Positions 40,860 to 49,356 of a stretch of 64,000 nucleotides of DNA are shown piece by piece. The DNA comes from UBA8949 sp942493365. Its GTDB lineage: Bacteria; Bacillota; Clostridia; Saccharofermentanales; UBA5734. Both the position numbers and the translations under genes were made by a program. The first letter of the stretch is position 1, and the number at the start of each line of letters is the position of its first letter. The notes below the pieces were generated by a model. That model worked only from the letters and a program-made list of their open reading frames with translations, was not told where the DNA came from and searched no databases. The stretch lies in contig OW818697.1 of NCBI GenBank assembly GCA_942493365.1, positions 1,364,001-1,428,000 on the forward strand. The letters are read 5' to 3'.

Positions 40860-41843
40860 TCAGGGTCCAAAAGAGGTGATTTGAGCAGGGAAGGATGCCG
40901 GGTCATATACGGTCACGCCATCGCCATTCAAAGTGACTGCCAAACGGGCATAGACAAAACTGGTGTCGATTTTTTTAACCCGTTTACCCGTGACGACGCG
41001 CGTCCAGGTGTCGCCGGGGGTCAGAATCAATTCAACAGCGTCAGCGTAGACGATTTCATGCCAGGTGCCCGTTGAGGGGGTGTAAAGATAAAAGCTGGTC
41101 GATGAACCGGTTACTCGATGAAAGACTACAATCGGCGCGGGCCGGATCCGAAAAATCTTATCGTTTCCCGGCCACCCGATTTGCTGGATAAGGATCTGAT
41201 AACCACTGGTGTTGCTGGATAGGTTCATGGTAGTAATGCCAGAGGTGCAGGGTGTCCAGTTTTTGACAACGGTCAAACCATCCAGTGAGCGAATCTGATA
41301 AAGCAATCCAGTGGCGGTGTTGTTAATCGTTCCGGTGTAATGTATCGCGTTGCCATTAAGTGGATCGGGAACACCCCATTTGGATACATCAACCGACAGG
41401 CTACTTAAATCGATTTCGGCAGCGGTCGTTGAGGGTGAGGTTGTTGCGGTGGGATCGGTGCTGCCGGTCGATGTGGGGACGGTACCGGTGGGATCAATAA
41501 TTGCCATAGGATTGATGAGGAAACCAAAAATATCGACGTATTTTCCGCCGCTGCCGTCGGTCAATCGGTATATTTTGCCGTCAACAGATACCCCTCCGGG
41601 CAGATCGACAGAGACATCGACCAGACTTTCGGTGACATCCTCGCCGGCCAAGGCATTTTCGATATTGCCAACCAGACCTTTCTCGTTTTCCTGACGGTCA
41701 CCGTTCAAGGCAATCATATTGAATGCGTTGCCCATAACCGGCATGATCAGCACGACAACAATACTCAATATTGCCATGGCAATAATGATTTCTACCAGGG
41801 TCATACCCCGTCGTAGGCGCTTAGCTTGTCGAATGTTCATCAT
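40860..41843 (-). CDS. Prepilin-like protein with Thr/Ser-rich linker
   Basis: About 327 residues. The leader RRLRRG-type sequence is cleaved before MTLVEIIIAMAILSIVVVLIM (Glu5 present). A Thr/Ser/Pro tract (TVPTSTGSTDPTATTSPSTT, near residue 125) separates two beta-rich parts and is a natural target for O-glycosylation. Three ATGs lie within 12 bases (41849, 41843, 41840); spacing from GGGAG favours 41843. It is cotranscribed with the PilX-like gene upstream. Confidence 0.85.
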   Translation of the reverse strand: MMNIRQAKRLRRGMTLVEIIIAMAILSIVVVLIMPVMGNAFNMIALNGDRQENEKGLVGNIENALAGEDVTESLVDVSVDLPGGVSVDGKIYRLTDGSGGKYVDIFGFLINPMAIIDPTGTVPTSTGSTDPTATTSPSTTAAEIDLSSLSVDVSKWGVPDPLNGNAIHYTGTINNTATGLLYQIRSLDGLTVVKNWTPCTSGITTMNLSSNTSGYQILIQQIGWPGNDKIFRIRPAPIVVFHRVTGSSTSFYLYTPSTGTWHEIVYADAVELILTPGDTWTRVVTGKRVKKIDTSFVYARLAVTLNGDGVTVYDPASFPAQITSFGP

Positions 41844-41862
41844 GTTCATCTCCCGGTCTTAA

Positions 41863-43062
41863 TCAACCATTGATCCATGTCTGATCGGAAATTGAAACCG
41901 TGCGCTGGGCTTCATCAAGGCCGCTGAAGGGCGTGCCGGTCAAATCCGGTTTGCGATAATTAATTGTGATGTTGCCATTCCAGCCGTATACATTAGCGAT
42001 TATTGCACCGTTGAAGACGATTGAGCCGCCGTACTCGACATTGACATCCGGTCCGTACAGATAGACGTTCATGGAGGGATTGCCGGAAAAATTGATATCG
42101 CCGGTACCGGAACAAATCAGATAGACACAGGGGTGGGCGTCATTGCCTTCGATGCCGAATTTCTTGTCACAGACGATGTTGTTGATGACGTAAATGTAGA
42201 TGTTGCCACCGTTGTAATTGGATGGGTAGATTACGGCGCTGCTGCTGAGATTCAGGTCATCGACCAGGATATGAACATCCTGCGGATTGCCAACAGCGTC
42301 GGTATTGGTGATGGTGACATTACCGGATAAGTTGAGCGTGCCATAGCTGACATTGAGATTGGCTGTGTTGTTGACAATCCCGCTGCTATTCAATGATGCA
42401 GATGCAATTTTAGCAGGAAAGACGACATCGGATGGCGGCAGAATATCTTCAAACATGTATGTTTTCAGCGTCGTTTTTGCGCCACTGACATTCAAATTGG
42501 ACGGAATGCTGTCGGAACCCGTAGAAACGCTGCCCGTAACGAGATTGGCGTTGCCACTCGATTTGCCAAACGGCCCTTTGGAATAAATGGCATCCTCAAA
42601 AATCGCGAATCCACTGATGGTTTCCTGCAGGGACATTTGGACCGTTGCTGGAAGTCCATTGACCTCAGCGGTTGCCATGATGTGAACCAGATCGGCATCG
42701 CTAGTATCGCGCCAGACATTGAGGATATAAGCATGGTTGTTGATGTTGCTGGTAACGGTTTTAGCATATTCCTCACCCAACTGAGTCCGGTCGGGGATAA
42801 CCTTCGCCATTTCCGCGCGCGCGTTATAATGGGTGCCAATCCAGTCGGCGGTGGCTTGAACTGCGGCGCGGGCGACATAATGGGCTTGGTCAATATTCTC
42901 TTCGGCGACAACCTCAAAAAGCTCGCTATTAGCCGTAGATAACAAGGCAACTGTTAGTATGGTCATGACCATAAAAAGCAAAACAACCAGGATGAGTGCC
43001 GCACCCCGTTTATTTTGCTTGATTATCCGTTTGTTCGACCGCCATTTAAAAGCGTGGACCAT
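41863..43062 (-). CDS. PilX-like minor pilin
   Basis: A 399-residue protein with the PilX-type N-terminus KRGAALILVVLLFMVMTIL, which lacks the Glu5 of other pilins, as is common in PilX homologues. A long beta-helix-like C-terminal part follows, rich in Asn/Ser/Gly (repeats such as LNLSGNVTITN), which may be exposed at a pilus tip. The ATG at 43062 has GGAGA upstream and lies after the promoter; a GTG at 43095 would start inside it. It is the first gene after the internal promoter. Confidence 0.82.
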   Translation of the reverse strand: MVHAFKWRSNKRIIKQNKRGAALILVVLLFMVMTILTVALLSTANSELFEVVAEENIDQAHYVARAAVQATADWIGTHYNARAEMAKVIPDRTQLGEEYAKTVTSNINNHAYILNVWRDTSDADLVHIMATAEVNGLPATVQMSLQETISGFAIFEDAIYSKGPFGKSSGNANLVTGSVSTGSDSIPSNLNVSGAKTTLKTYMFEDILPPSDVVFPAKIASASLNSSGIVNNTANLNVSYGTLNLSGNVTITNTDAVGNPQDVHILVDDLNLSSSAVIYPSNYNGGNIYIYVINNIVCDKKFGIEGNDAHPCVYLICSGTGDINFSGNPSMNVYLYGPDVNVEYGGSIVFNGAIIANVYGWNGNITINYRKPDLTGTPFSGLDEAQRTVSISDQTWING

Positions 43063-43099
43063 AAAATCATCTCCAGTGAACAGACTAATCGACACTAGT

Positions 43100-43128
43100 A
43101 TTATACCACAATTCTAGCGTAATGACAA
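43100..43128 (-). promoter_or_regulatory. Internal promoter before PilX-like gene
   Basis: Minus strand: TTGTCA (43123-43128), 17 bases, TATAAT (43100-43105), with an extended TGG. The -35 is embedded in ATGACAAATC (43122-43131, plus-strand reading), a 10-mer that recurs just above the pilA promoter at 45484-45493. CATGTCA follows at 43141-43147. Confidence 0.75.
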
Positions 43129-43150
43129 ATCGTGACAAAACATGTCAAAT

Positions 43151-43528
43151 TCAGGTGGTCAATTTCCCGGTTTGCGGGTCAAAAGTAGCAGGTTTGCTGG
43201 TCGCGACGGTGATATAACCGCTGATTGTGACTGATACACTGAAGTTTCCAGCAAATTTGGCGGATTCGGCCGTCGGGAATGCCGCGAAACCGAGATATAT
43301 TTCAAGATCGGCCACGGTCAGATTGCTGTTTGCCAGATTATGATCTGAAAACCACATGGCTGCAGCCATGTATATCGTTCTGGCGTTGGCGTTGTCAGTA
43401 GCCTGATAGGCGGTTTCGATCGCATCTCCAATCAGCGGAATGAGCACAGCAGCCAAAATGGCCATAATGACCATGACGACAATCAATTCGAGCAAGGAAA
43501 ATCCTTTTTTACGCGTTCCTTTTTTCAT
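43151..43528 (-). CDS. Type IV pilin, second major-type pilin
   Basis: A 125-residue prepilin: leader MKKGTRKKG, then FSLLELIVVMVIMAILAAVLIP with Glu5. The C-terminal end TSKPATFDPQTGKL is almost the same as the end of the PilA-like pilin at 44929-45315, and both share the DNANARxIYxAAAM block, so the two are paralogues. GAGGG precedes the ATG, which overlaps the stop of the ligase-like gene (ATGA). Confidence 0.9.
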   Translation of the reverse strand: MKKGTRKKGFSLLELIVVMVIMAILAAVLIPLIGDAIETAYQATDNANARTIYMAAAMWFSDHNLANSNLTVADLEIYLGFAAFPTAESAKFAGNFSVSVTISGYITVATSKPATFDPQTGKLTT

Positions 43529-44856
43529 TTCATTTCCCTCACGACTTTTCCGCACATCAAGCCGGCAATTAGCCAAAAATATGGCGCGACGGTAATGACG
43601 CTAATGTTTAACAAGGCCTGGATCAAATAGCCGAAAAATGCGACGAGCAGAGCCAGATCAAGCCAGTTACCCTTTTGCGACAGACAAACAAACGAGTTTT
43701 TAAAGCCCCGGATCAGCACTGCGACGACGAAACCCAGATAGGCTAACGCAGTCGGGATACCTTGGGTCAGTGCAATCTGCAGCAGTTCGTTGTGCGCTTT
43801 GTCGATATAAACCCACGGCGAATGTAGTGAATCCAGATTGAGCAGACGAATGGTATCGACGCCACAGCCGTGCAGCCAATACTGCGGCAAACGGCTCAGA
43901 CAGTCTTTCCAGATCGCGCCGCGGAAACTGCCAAATGAATTATCAAGAGTATTGGTCGTGATTATTTTGGCTGTTTCGTCTATCACTGAATTCATACGGC
44001 TTAAATACTGCCAGGATGAACCGATGTTGATCAGGACAAAGAGCAAACCCATCGACAGTGCCAACACAACCAACCCCCAAAGGGCTGATTTGAATTTGGG
44101 ACGATTCAAACGAGCTTTTTGGGAAAAAACGAGAAGGGTCAGGACGATGCCCAAAAATGTGATTTCAGCGAGGATACCCAGCCAGGAACCCCTCGTGTTG
44201 GTAAAAATAGCGCAGGCGGTAAAAAGCAGTGCTATGGAGAAGTACAGCAATCGGTATATGCGCCTGGCTTCCAGACAAAATGCGACACATGAGACGCCAA
44301 AAAGCAAAACCACATAGGAACCAAAGAAATTCGGATTGCCGACAAAGCCATGACTCGCGTCACCATAGGCATATTTGACCCAGCTTAATGTGCCATGGTC
44401 GTGTTGGAGCAACGAGTACAAGCCTTGCAGAACGCCCGTTCCCAGGAAGATGAAAAGCAGGGTTTGTTTGACGTTCTGCTTTTGGATCAAGAGAGCGCCG
44501 ACAAAAATCAGATAATACGATAGGAGCGATAGATAACCTTCATACCGGTTGTATTCGCCAAACAGGGAGGTCACAAAATCGATGGACAGTACGGTGGAAA
44601 TCAAGCCGCCCAGCGTCAGCAAAAAAATAAACAGCAAAGGAATCTTATTTTCCCGGAATACTGCCAAAACAGTGCTTTTTCGGGTTAAAAGCAGGACCAG
44701 AAAAATGATCAGGCCATAATCAAGCAGGATAAACCTGATAGGGAGATAGGGCGTGTCATACCAATACAACCCAATTAATCCTGTCAGGGTAAACAGGATC
44801 GGGAGTGAAAAATATATGAATACATGCAGTTTGATTTGTTGTTCGTTTGCAATCAT
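43525..44856 (-). CDS. O-antigen ligase / pilin glycosyltransferase-like membrane protein
   Basis: A 443-residue polytopic protein with about 11 membrane segments and the Wzy_C (O-antigen ligase/PglL) hallmarks. These are GNPNFFG near 175, NTRGSWLG near 220, a large outer loop, and DKAHNELLQIALTQG near 365 with the conserved histidine. Monoderm bacteria have no lipopolysaccharide to ligate. Because the gene lies between two pilin genes and overlaps one of them, the likely job is transfer of lipid-linked sugar to pilins. That is inference from context. AGAAGG precedes the ATG. Confidence 0.8.
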   Translation of the reverse strand: MIANEQQIKLHVFIYFSLPILFTLTGLIGLYWYDTPYLPIRFILLDYGLIIFLVLLLTRKSTVLAVFRENKIPLLFIFLLTLGGLISTVLSIDFVTSLFGEYNRYEGYLSLLSYYLIFVGALLIQKQNVKQTLLFIFLGTGVLQGLYSLLQHDHGTLSWVKYAYGDASHGFVGNPNFFGSYVVLLFGVSCVAFCLEARRIYRLLYFSIALLFTACAIFTNTRGSWLGILAEITFLGIVLTLLVFSQKARLNRPKFKSALWGLVVLALSMGLLFVLINIGSSWQYLSRMNSVIDETAKIITTNTLDNSFGSFRGAIWKDCLSRLPQYWLHGCGVDTIRLLNLDSLHSPWVYIDKAHNELLQIALTQGIPTALAYLGFVVAVLIRGFKNSFVCLSQKGNWLDLALLVAFFGYLIQALLNISVITVAPYFWLIAGLMCGKVVREMK

Positions 44857-44874
44857 CTGGCTGCCTTCTCAAGA

Positions 44875-44908
44875 AAAAAGGGCAATCTCAAAATGAGATT
44901 GCCCTTTT
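44875..44908 (-). terminator. Terminator after pilA
   Basis: Stem AAAAGGGCAATCTCA / TGAGATTGCCCTTTT around a three-base loop, 20 bases after the pilA stop and before the ligase-like gene. Such partial terminators let a major pilin be made in excess of downstream genes. Confidence 0.9.
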
Positions 44909-44928
44909 AGACGACGGATAGTCATGAA

Positions 44929-45315
44929 TTACGTGGCAGAACCAGCAACCAGTTTGCCTGTGGAAGGATCGTAGGTCGCAGGCTTGGAGGTGCTGACCAC
45001 AATGGCACCGGCACTGGAAACGCTAAAGGTGAAGGTTCCGCCGACCTCAGCTGACTTGGCTGTTGGCCAGGTCGTCCCCATGTAGGGTTGTAATTCAGTA
45101 GCAGTAGAGGTTCCGGCGTTGTTGGTCGCATAATACATCGCAGCAGCGTTGTAGATCATGCGGGCATTGGCGTCATCAGCGGTTTTGTTGGCCGTTTCGA
45201 TAATCCCGGTGATTGTCGGAATCAGGATGGCGGCCAGAATGCCCAGGATGGCGATGACGACGACAAGTTCGATCAGGGTAAAGCCCTTCTTGCTCTTCTT
45301 GGTTCTCTTTTTCAT
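44929..45315 (-). CDS. pilA: PilA-like major type IV pilin
   Basis: A 128-residue prepilin with leader MKKRTKKSKKG and the classic FTLIELVVVIAILGILAAILIP helix (Glu5). The small globular part has an Ala/Thr-rich surface. GGAGG lies nine bases before the ATG. It stands alone between its own promoter and a strong terminator, as expected for the abundant subunit. The leader RNA is about 127 bases, long for a housekeeping gene; no known riboswitch was recognised in it. Confidence 0.92.
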   Translation of the reverse strand: MKKRTKKSKKGFTLIELVVVIAILGILAAILIPTITGIIETANKTADDANARMIYNAAAMYYATNNAGTSTATELQPYMGTTWPTAKSAEVGGTFTFSVSSAGAIVVSTSKPATYDPSTGKLVAGSAT

Positions 45316-45448
45316 AATTTCATACCTCCATATTTGATTGACTACGAATCGCTCGGGAGTGCCCCCGTTGGCTGCCTGGCTGTGTGCTGATAAAACTATT
45401 TACAGAAGATGATATTGATAGCTATATCATGATAGCCTTGCAAAACCT

Positions 45449-45476
45449 ATTATAGCAGATAAATTTGCAATTGCAA
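45449..45476 (-). promoter_or_regulatory. pilA promoter
   Basis: Minus strand: TTGCAA (45471-45476), 16 bases, TATAAT (45449-45454). The 10-mer ATGACAAATC (plus-strand reading) lies just upstream at 45484-45493, within TTCATGACAAATCATG. Confidence 0.75.
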
Positions 45477-45591
45477 TAGATTCATGACAAATCATGCAAG
45501 ACAATTTTATTACTTTCGCTTCTTCGAGTGACAACAATGCTACAGTTTGACTACTAATTGAATAAAAGTGCTGTTTTTAGTCGCTTGACGG

Positions 45592-45621
45592 TTGTTACAA
45601 AACGAAAAACTGTTGTATAAT
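45592..45621 (+). promoter_or_regulatory. Promoter of coiled-coil membrane protein gene
   Basis: TTGTTA (45592-45597), 18 bases, TATAAT (45616-45621). Its position inside the longest open frame shows that the real start codon must be downstream, at 45715. Confidence 0.65.
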
Positions 45622-45714
45622 GATTCTATATATCGCAATTTTCTAGCGTTATTTTATGCACTCAGCGATTATCGACTGTTTGCGGACCCTTTTTGGCGGG
45701 AGGCCTTGCCTATC

Positions 45715-47949
45715 ATGACAGCTTTGTTTGATCTGATCGATCAAGTCGGTGTGCCCTGGATTGTCCTGGTCATACTGACTTCGGCTGCCTTGGTCGCGCT
45801 GACCGTTGTATTTGTGATCAGCCTGCTGACCCCGTCGCGTCTGGCCATCAACCGCCTCAAAAAGCTGAATCTGGAAATGGAAGAACTGGCAGGCTGCCGG
45901 ATCGAAAATCTTGAACCGCTGCGAGAGATCATCAGCACGAGAATGAATCCGGAATTTTTGCAGCATTTTGAACGCTTGGCAGAAGACAGCCGGACGATGT
46001 TCAACGCCGTTTGGATACCGTCACCATCGGAACGCATGCTATTGCCGGACATCCTGACGCGGGCGACGCGGATGATCTATCAGAAGACGACCGGCTTTGC
46101 CATTCTGCTGGGCGGTATCATCGCTTCGGTGCTGGCAGTCGTTTCCGGTCTTGCCCGTAATGCAGATTTAGGCTTTGATGATAATTTCCGCTTGATTGCG
46201 TTGCTGCCAATTATTATCGCAGCCCTGGCGCTGCTGATCCTCAACCAAACCAGTGAATCACAGGTCCGTCAGATTCAGCGTGAATGGCAGCTGCTGATGG
46301 TAACCTTTGAACGCAAGTTACCGGTCTATTCGCAAGGCGCCGAAACAGCGCGCCTGATCATGGAGATGCGCGAATACGATGCGCATATGGCCAAGTCGGT
46401 TGCCTCCGTGGCCACCCATGTCCACGCACTGTCTTCCGGTAAACTGATCGATGCCATTTCGACCGCCATCAAGTATGTCATGTCGGCGACAGTTGCGCCG
46501 GCCATCGTCAAGAGCACCGATGCCTTGAACCTGCTGGTGACCCAGTTGGACAAGCAAATGCTGAAGACCGATCTCAAGGTCGCCAAGCTTTACGCTGATC
46601 TGGAGACCAATCAGGAGGTCCAGTCGGAAGTTTGGCTCAAACGCTATCAGGAGATCGCCGAGGTGTTGGCGTCCCAGCAGGATGCCATGCTGAAGAACCT
46701 GATGGCCAGTGAAAAGAGTCTGGCAGACGAGTTGTCAAAATCGCAGAAAAGCGCGTTGGAAAAAATGGTCGAGGAGCAGCATCATACGCTGGAACACATC
46801 AACAGTGTCAGCCAAAAATCCTGGACCATCCTGAAGGATAAACTGACAGCCATCCTTGAGCAAATGAATCATGCTCAAACTGAAACGTATGAGCAGCTGC
46901 TGACCCGCCAAACCGAATCATTCAATTCGGTTGCCGTGTTGCAGCGGGAGGGGTTGACCCAAATCCAGACCGAACAGACAGCCTCTATGGGTCACTTCCT
47001 GAAGGATCAGTCCAAATATCTCGACAGTATGGCGCACAAGCAGGAAGAAGCCGTCCAGCACCTCGCCGAGAACTTTGGCAGCGCAGTTTCGGGCAAGCTG
47101 GCCGGGTATCTCGATCCGATCAGCGCGCGACTGTCAGCGGCCTCGGAAGCCATCATCAAATCACAGAGTTACGCGGCTGAGGTACAGGAAGTGCTCAACA
47201 TGCAAAACGATGCCGCGACCACCTTGCAGGCCAGTATCGAGCAACTTTTCACCCAACTGCTGGAGACCCGCAAAACGATGTCCGAGGATCTGACTTCGTT
47301 GAAGGCATCCTCCGGCATCATGAGCAAGGCCGCAGAGGTCATGGGCAGCGTCTATGAAGGCAGCCAGGCCGGGCTCAGCGAAGCCATCAGCCAGATGTCG
47401 AAAGATTTGATGCGACTGTCCGAGGTGCTGGGCGCTGTTATGAAGGGTTCAGCCGAACAGACCCGATTGATGCAAACGCAGTCGCTTGAAGCCTATGACA
47501 TCAACCAGAAGCATCTGGATGCTGTGCGCGGTCAGGTTGGCTTGCTGTCAGATGAACTGGCAACCCGTATCGATCAGCTTATGCTGGGCTTTGGCAACAT
47601 GACGGAGGATATGGTCAAAAGTGTCAATGCCTCAATCAACAATCAGAATGAGACCCTCAGCGGCAATTTGCATTCTCTCACGGAAATTATGAGCGAGGAA
47701 GCTCGCAGCATGAGCTTGTTCGCGCAGCAGATCAATATGGACATCGATTTACTAAATCAGAATCTGCGCACGTCGGTCCACGAATTTGACATTGGCTTGC
47801 GGGGCGAACTGACGTCCGTCCTTGGCGAGTTCGACACGGAGATTTCCGAGATTGTCAAACGACTGGCGCGCACGGCCGCCGAACTGGGTGACGCGGTCGA
47901 TGCCCTGCCGGAAGCACTGCGGCTGATGAATAAAAACAAGCAATCATGA
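45715..47949 (+). CDS. Three-TM protein with long coiled-coil tail (MotA/ZorA-like architecture)
   Basis: A 744-residue protein from the ATG at 45715 (GGGAGG upstream). Hydrophobic segments lie near 15-38, 127-146 and 158-177, with a cytoplasmic-type stretch between the first and second. Some 560 residues of Gln/Glu/Met-rich helix follow. This one-then-two membrane layout with a long tail resembles MotA/TolQ/ExbB proton-channel proteins with extended tails such as ZorA, but the Gly-Thr-Phe motifs of that channel family are not evident. A chemoreceptor-like or septum-scaffold helical protein is another reading. It is transcribed with the unknown gene 80 bases downstream. Function not recognised. 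Confidence 0.6.
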   Translation: MTALFDLIDQVGVPWIVLVILTSAALVALTVVFVISLLTPSRLAINRLKKLNLEMEELAGCRIENLEPLREIISTRMNPEFLQHFERLAEDSRTMFNAVWIPSPSERMLLPDILTRATRMIYQKTTGFAILLGGIIASVLAVVSGLARNADLGFDDNFRLIALLPIIIAALALLILNQTSESQVRQIQREWQLLMVTFERKLPVYSQGAETARLIMEMREYDAHMAKSVASVATHVHALSSGKLIDAISTAIKYVMSATVAPAIVKSTDALNLLVTQLDKQMLKTDLKVAKLYADLETNQEVQSEVWLKRYQEIAEVLASQQDAMLKNLMASEKSLADELSKSQKSALEKMVEEQHHTLEHINSVSQKSWTILKDKLTAILEQMNHAQTETYEQLLTRQTESFNSVAVLQREGLTQIQTEQTASMGHFLKDQSKYLDSMAHKQEEAVQHLAENFGSAVSGKLAGYLDPISARLSAASEAIIKSQSYAAEVQEVLNMQNDAATTLQASIEQLFTQLLETRKTMSEDLTSLKASSGIMSKAAEVMGSVYEGSQAGLSEAISQMSKDLMRLSEVLGAVMKGSAEQTRLMQTQSLEAYDINQKHLDAVRGQVGLLSDELATRIDQLMLGFGNMTEDMVKSVNASINNQNETLSGNLHSLTEIMSEEARSMSLFAQQINMDIDLLNQNLRTSVHEFDIGLRGELTSVLGEFDTEISEIVKRLARTAAELGDAVDALPEALRLMNKNKQS

Positions 47950-48028
47950 CATAATATGACTTGACGAAGCGTTGAGCTGAGTTCATTATAAAGGTACACG
48001 CGTTTTGCGACGATGAGGTGAAGAATTG

Positions 48029-49270
48029 ATGATGCAATTGTCGGATGCACAAATTCATAGTATCCGTCAACAAATCAGCCGCCAGGTCGCCTTCCCGGAA
48101 GAATTTTGCAGCACTTTCGATGAAACCCTGGCCCATGAATTTTTGAAGGACATTACAGCCTGCCAAACTGAAGAAGAGCTTCAGTCTTTTACGCTGTTGT
48201 TGCCCAGAAGGCGCTTGAACAACCTCTTTGGCGCTCTGCTGGTTGTTTCCGCAGCCGAAGGCGAGGAGCCCGTCCTGCGCTTGCTGAGCGTCCTCAAACA
48301 ACGGATGACACCTTCATTGGCCGAGATCGGCTGGGCTTTTTTTCAGAATCATTTTCCCAACGACCGTATGAATCGAGTGCTTTCAACAATTATTACCGAG
48401 CTTCTGGATAAAAATACCGAGCTGTCGTTTTTGCGCGCTGTGGCGCAATCGGCCGATCTGCCAATTATTGATGATACGCTGCCTGCACGCATGGCTTTGA
48501 GCTTTATCCAAAAACCAGAAATCAACCTGAGCAATTTCATGGTCGAAATGACCATTTTGCCCGACAGTTCTTTTGCCAGTGCCTTTCTAGCCAATTACTT
48601 CATGGGATGCAAAGACCAAGTGTTTTTGGAAAATGCCGAATTATTTATTCATGCCTTGAGTGTCAATGAAAAAGAAATACAGATTCGATTGGTCAGCAAT
48701 TACCTCAGTGCCGAACGCCTTTTGCCGATCTGGCAGCCCATCAATCAGGCGCTGTTGGACAAATTTGGCCCTCCACGCTCGCTGCAACAGCAGAAGATGG
48801 CCAGCTTGCTCGGTAATTCGTCGGATGCCAGATTCTGGGATTTTCTGACGGTACCGGTCATCAACAACTTTCGCCGCTGGGAAATGCTTTACCAACTGGA
48901 GTGCCATATCAGCGGCAGTCCGCGCAAAAAGGCTTTCTACAGACAATTCAACAACAACATACGGGAGATTTTCCGTTGGGATGACATGACGCTGGTCATG
49001 ATCTTCGATCAGTTTGTCATTGCGGATAATCAAGGCGATGACGAGCTTGTATTTTATTATGAGCTCAACACCTATCAGGCTTTGCAAGATGGCAGCCGTT
49101 ACAATGTCTTTCTCAACAAACCGACCATGGCTTCGCAGACAGCTCGCCATGTTGTACTGACTCAGGAGAAGTTCAATGTCGTCAGTCTGCAGTTGGACAT
49201 GATCAATCTGCTGTACGCTCGCGACTTCATCAATGAAAAGCTGGGCAAGCCTCATATTGACCCGGAATGA
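48029..49270 (+). CDS. Soluble protein of unknown function, partner of coiled-coil gene
   Basis: A 413-residue, mostly helical protein without signal or membrane segments. GAGGTGA lies 8 bases before the ATG at 48029. The C-terminal third (ARFWDFLTVPVINNFRRWEML onward, then KKAFYRQFNNNIREIF) is the most structured part. I considered the EH_Signature domain of ZorC-type proteins but cannot support it from reading alone. It probably forms one unit with the upstream coiled-coil membrane protein and ends at a strong shared terminator. Confidence 0.6.
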   Translation: MMQLSDAQIHSIRQQISRQVAFPEEFCSTFDETLAHEFLKDITACQTEEELQSFTLLLPRRRLNNLFGALLVVSAAEGEEPVLRLLSVLKQRMTPSLAEIGWAFFQNHFPNDRMNRVLSTIITELLDKNTELSFLRAVAQSADLPIIDDTLPARMALSFIQKPEINLSNFMVEMTILPDSSFASAFLANYFMGCKDQVFLENAELFIHALSVNEKEIQIRLVSNYLSAERLLPIWQPINQALLDKFGPPRSLQQQKMASLLGNSSDARFWDFLTVPVINNFRRWEMLYQLECHISGSPRKKAFYRQFNNNIREIFRWDDMTLVMIFDQFVIADNQGDDELVFYYELNTYQALQDGSRYNVFLNKPTMASQTARHVVLTQEKFNVVSLQLDMINLLYARDFINEKLGKPHIDPE

Positions 49271-49283
49271 TTGATCCCTTCGA

Positions 49284-49324
49284 AAAAACGAGGCTGTTTC
49301 ATTGGGGTGAAACAGCCTCGTTTT
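49284..49324. terminator. Bidirectional terminator
   Basis: A 17-base stem AAAACGAGGCTGTTTCA / TGAAACAGCCTCGTTTT around a short loop, between the convergent unknown gene and the first CnaB surface protein gene. Confidence 0.92.
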
Positions 49325-49356
49325 CATGCCGGTAACATTGACCGGTTGGCTTTCAG

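Larger units (their letters stand above)
45316..45714. other. Divergent region, pilA / coiled-coil gene
   Basis: About 400 bases. It holds the ~127-base pilA leader, the pilA promoter, the ATGACAAATC box shared with the PilX-like promoter, and the rightward promoter of the coiled-coil membrane protein. No further gene seen. Confidence 0.6.

Noticed and set aside
45316..45442. Riboswitch in the long pilA leader
   Set aside because: Compared with GEMM-I and GEMM-II elements; GGGCAA, the GAAA-capped stem and ACGCAAA are not present in order.
45715..49270. Complete Zorya defence system
   Set aside because: No ZorB-like OmpA-domain gene and no helicase or nuclease partner is present; only the outline of the first protein is similar. 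Kept as an open hypothesis in the findings.
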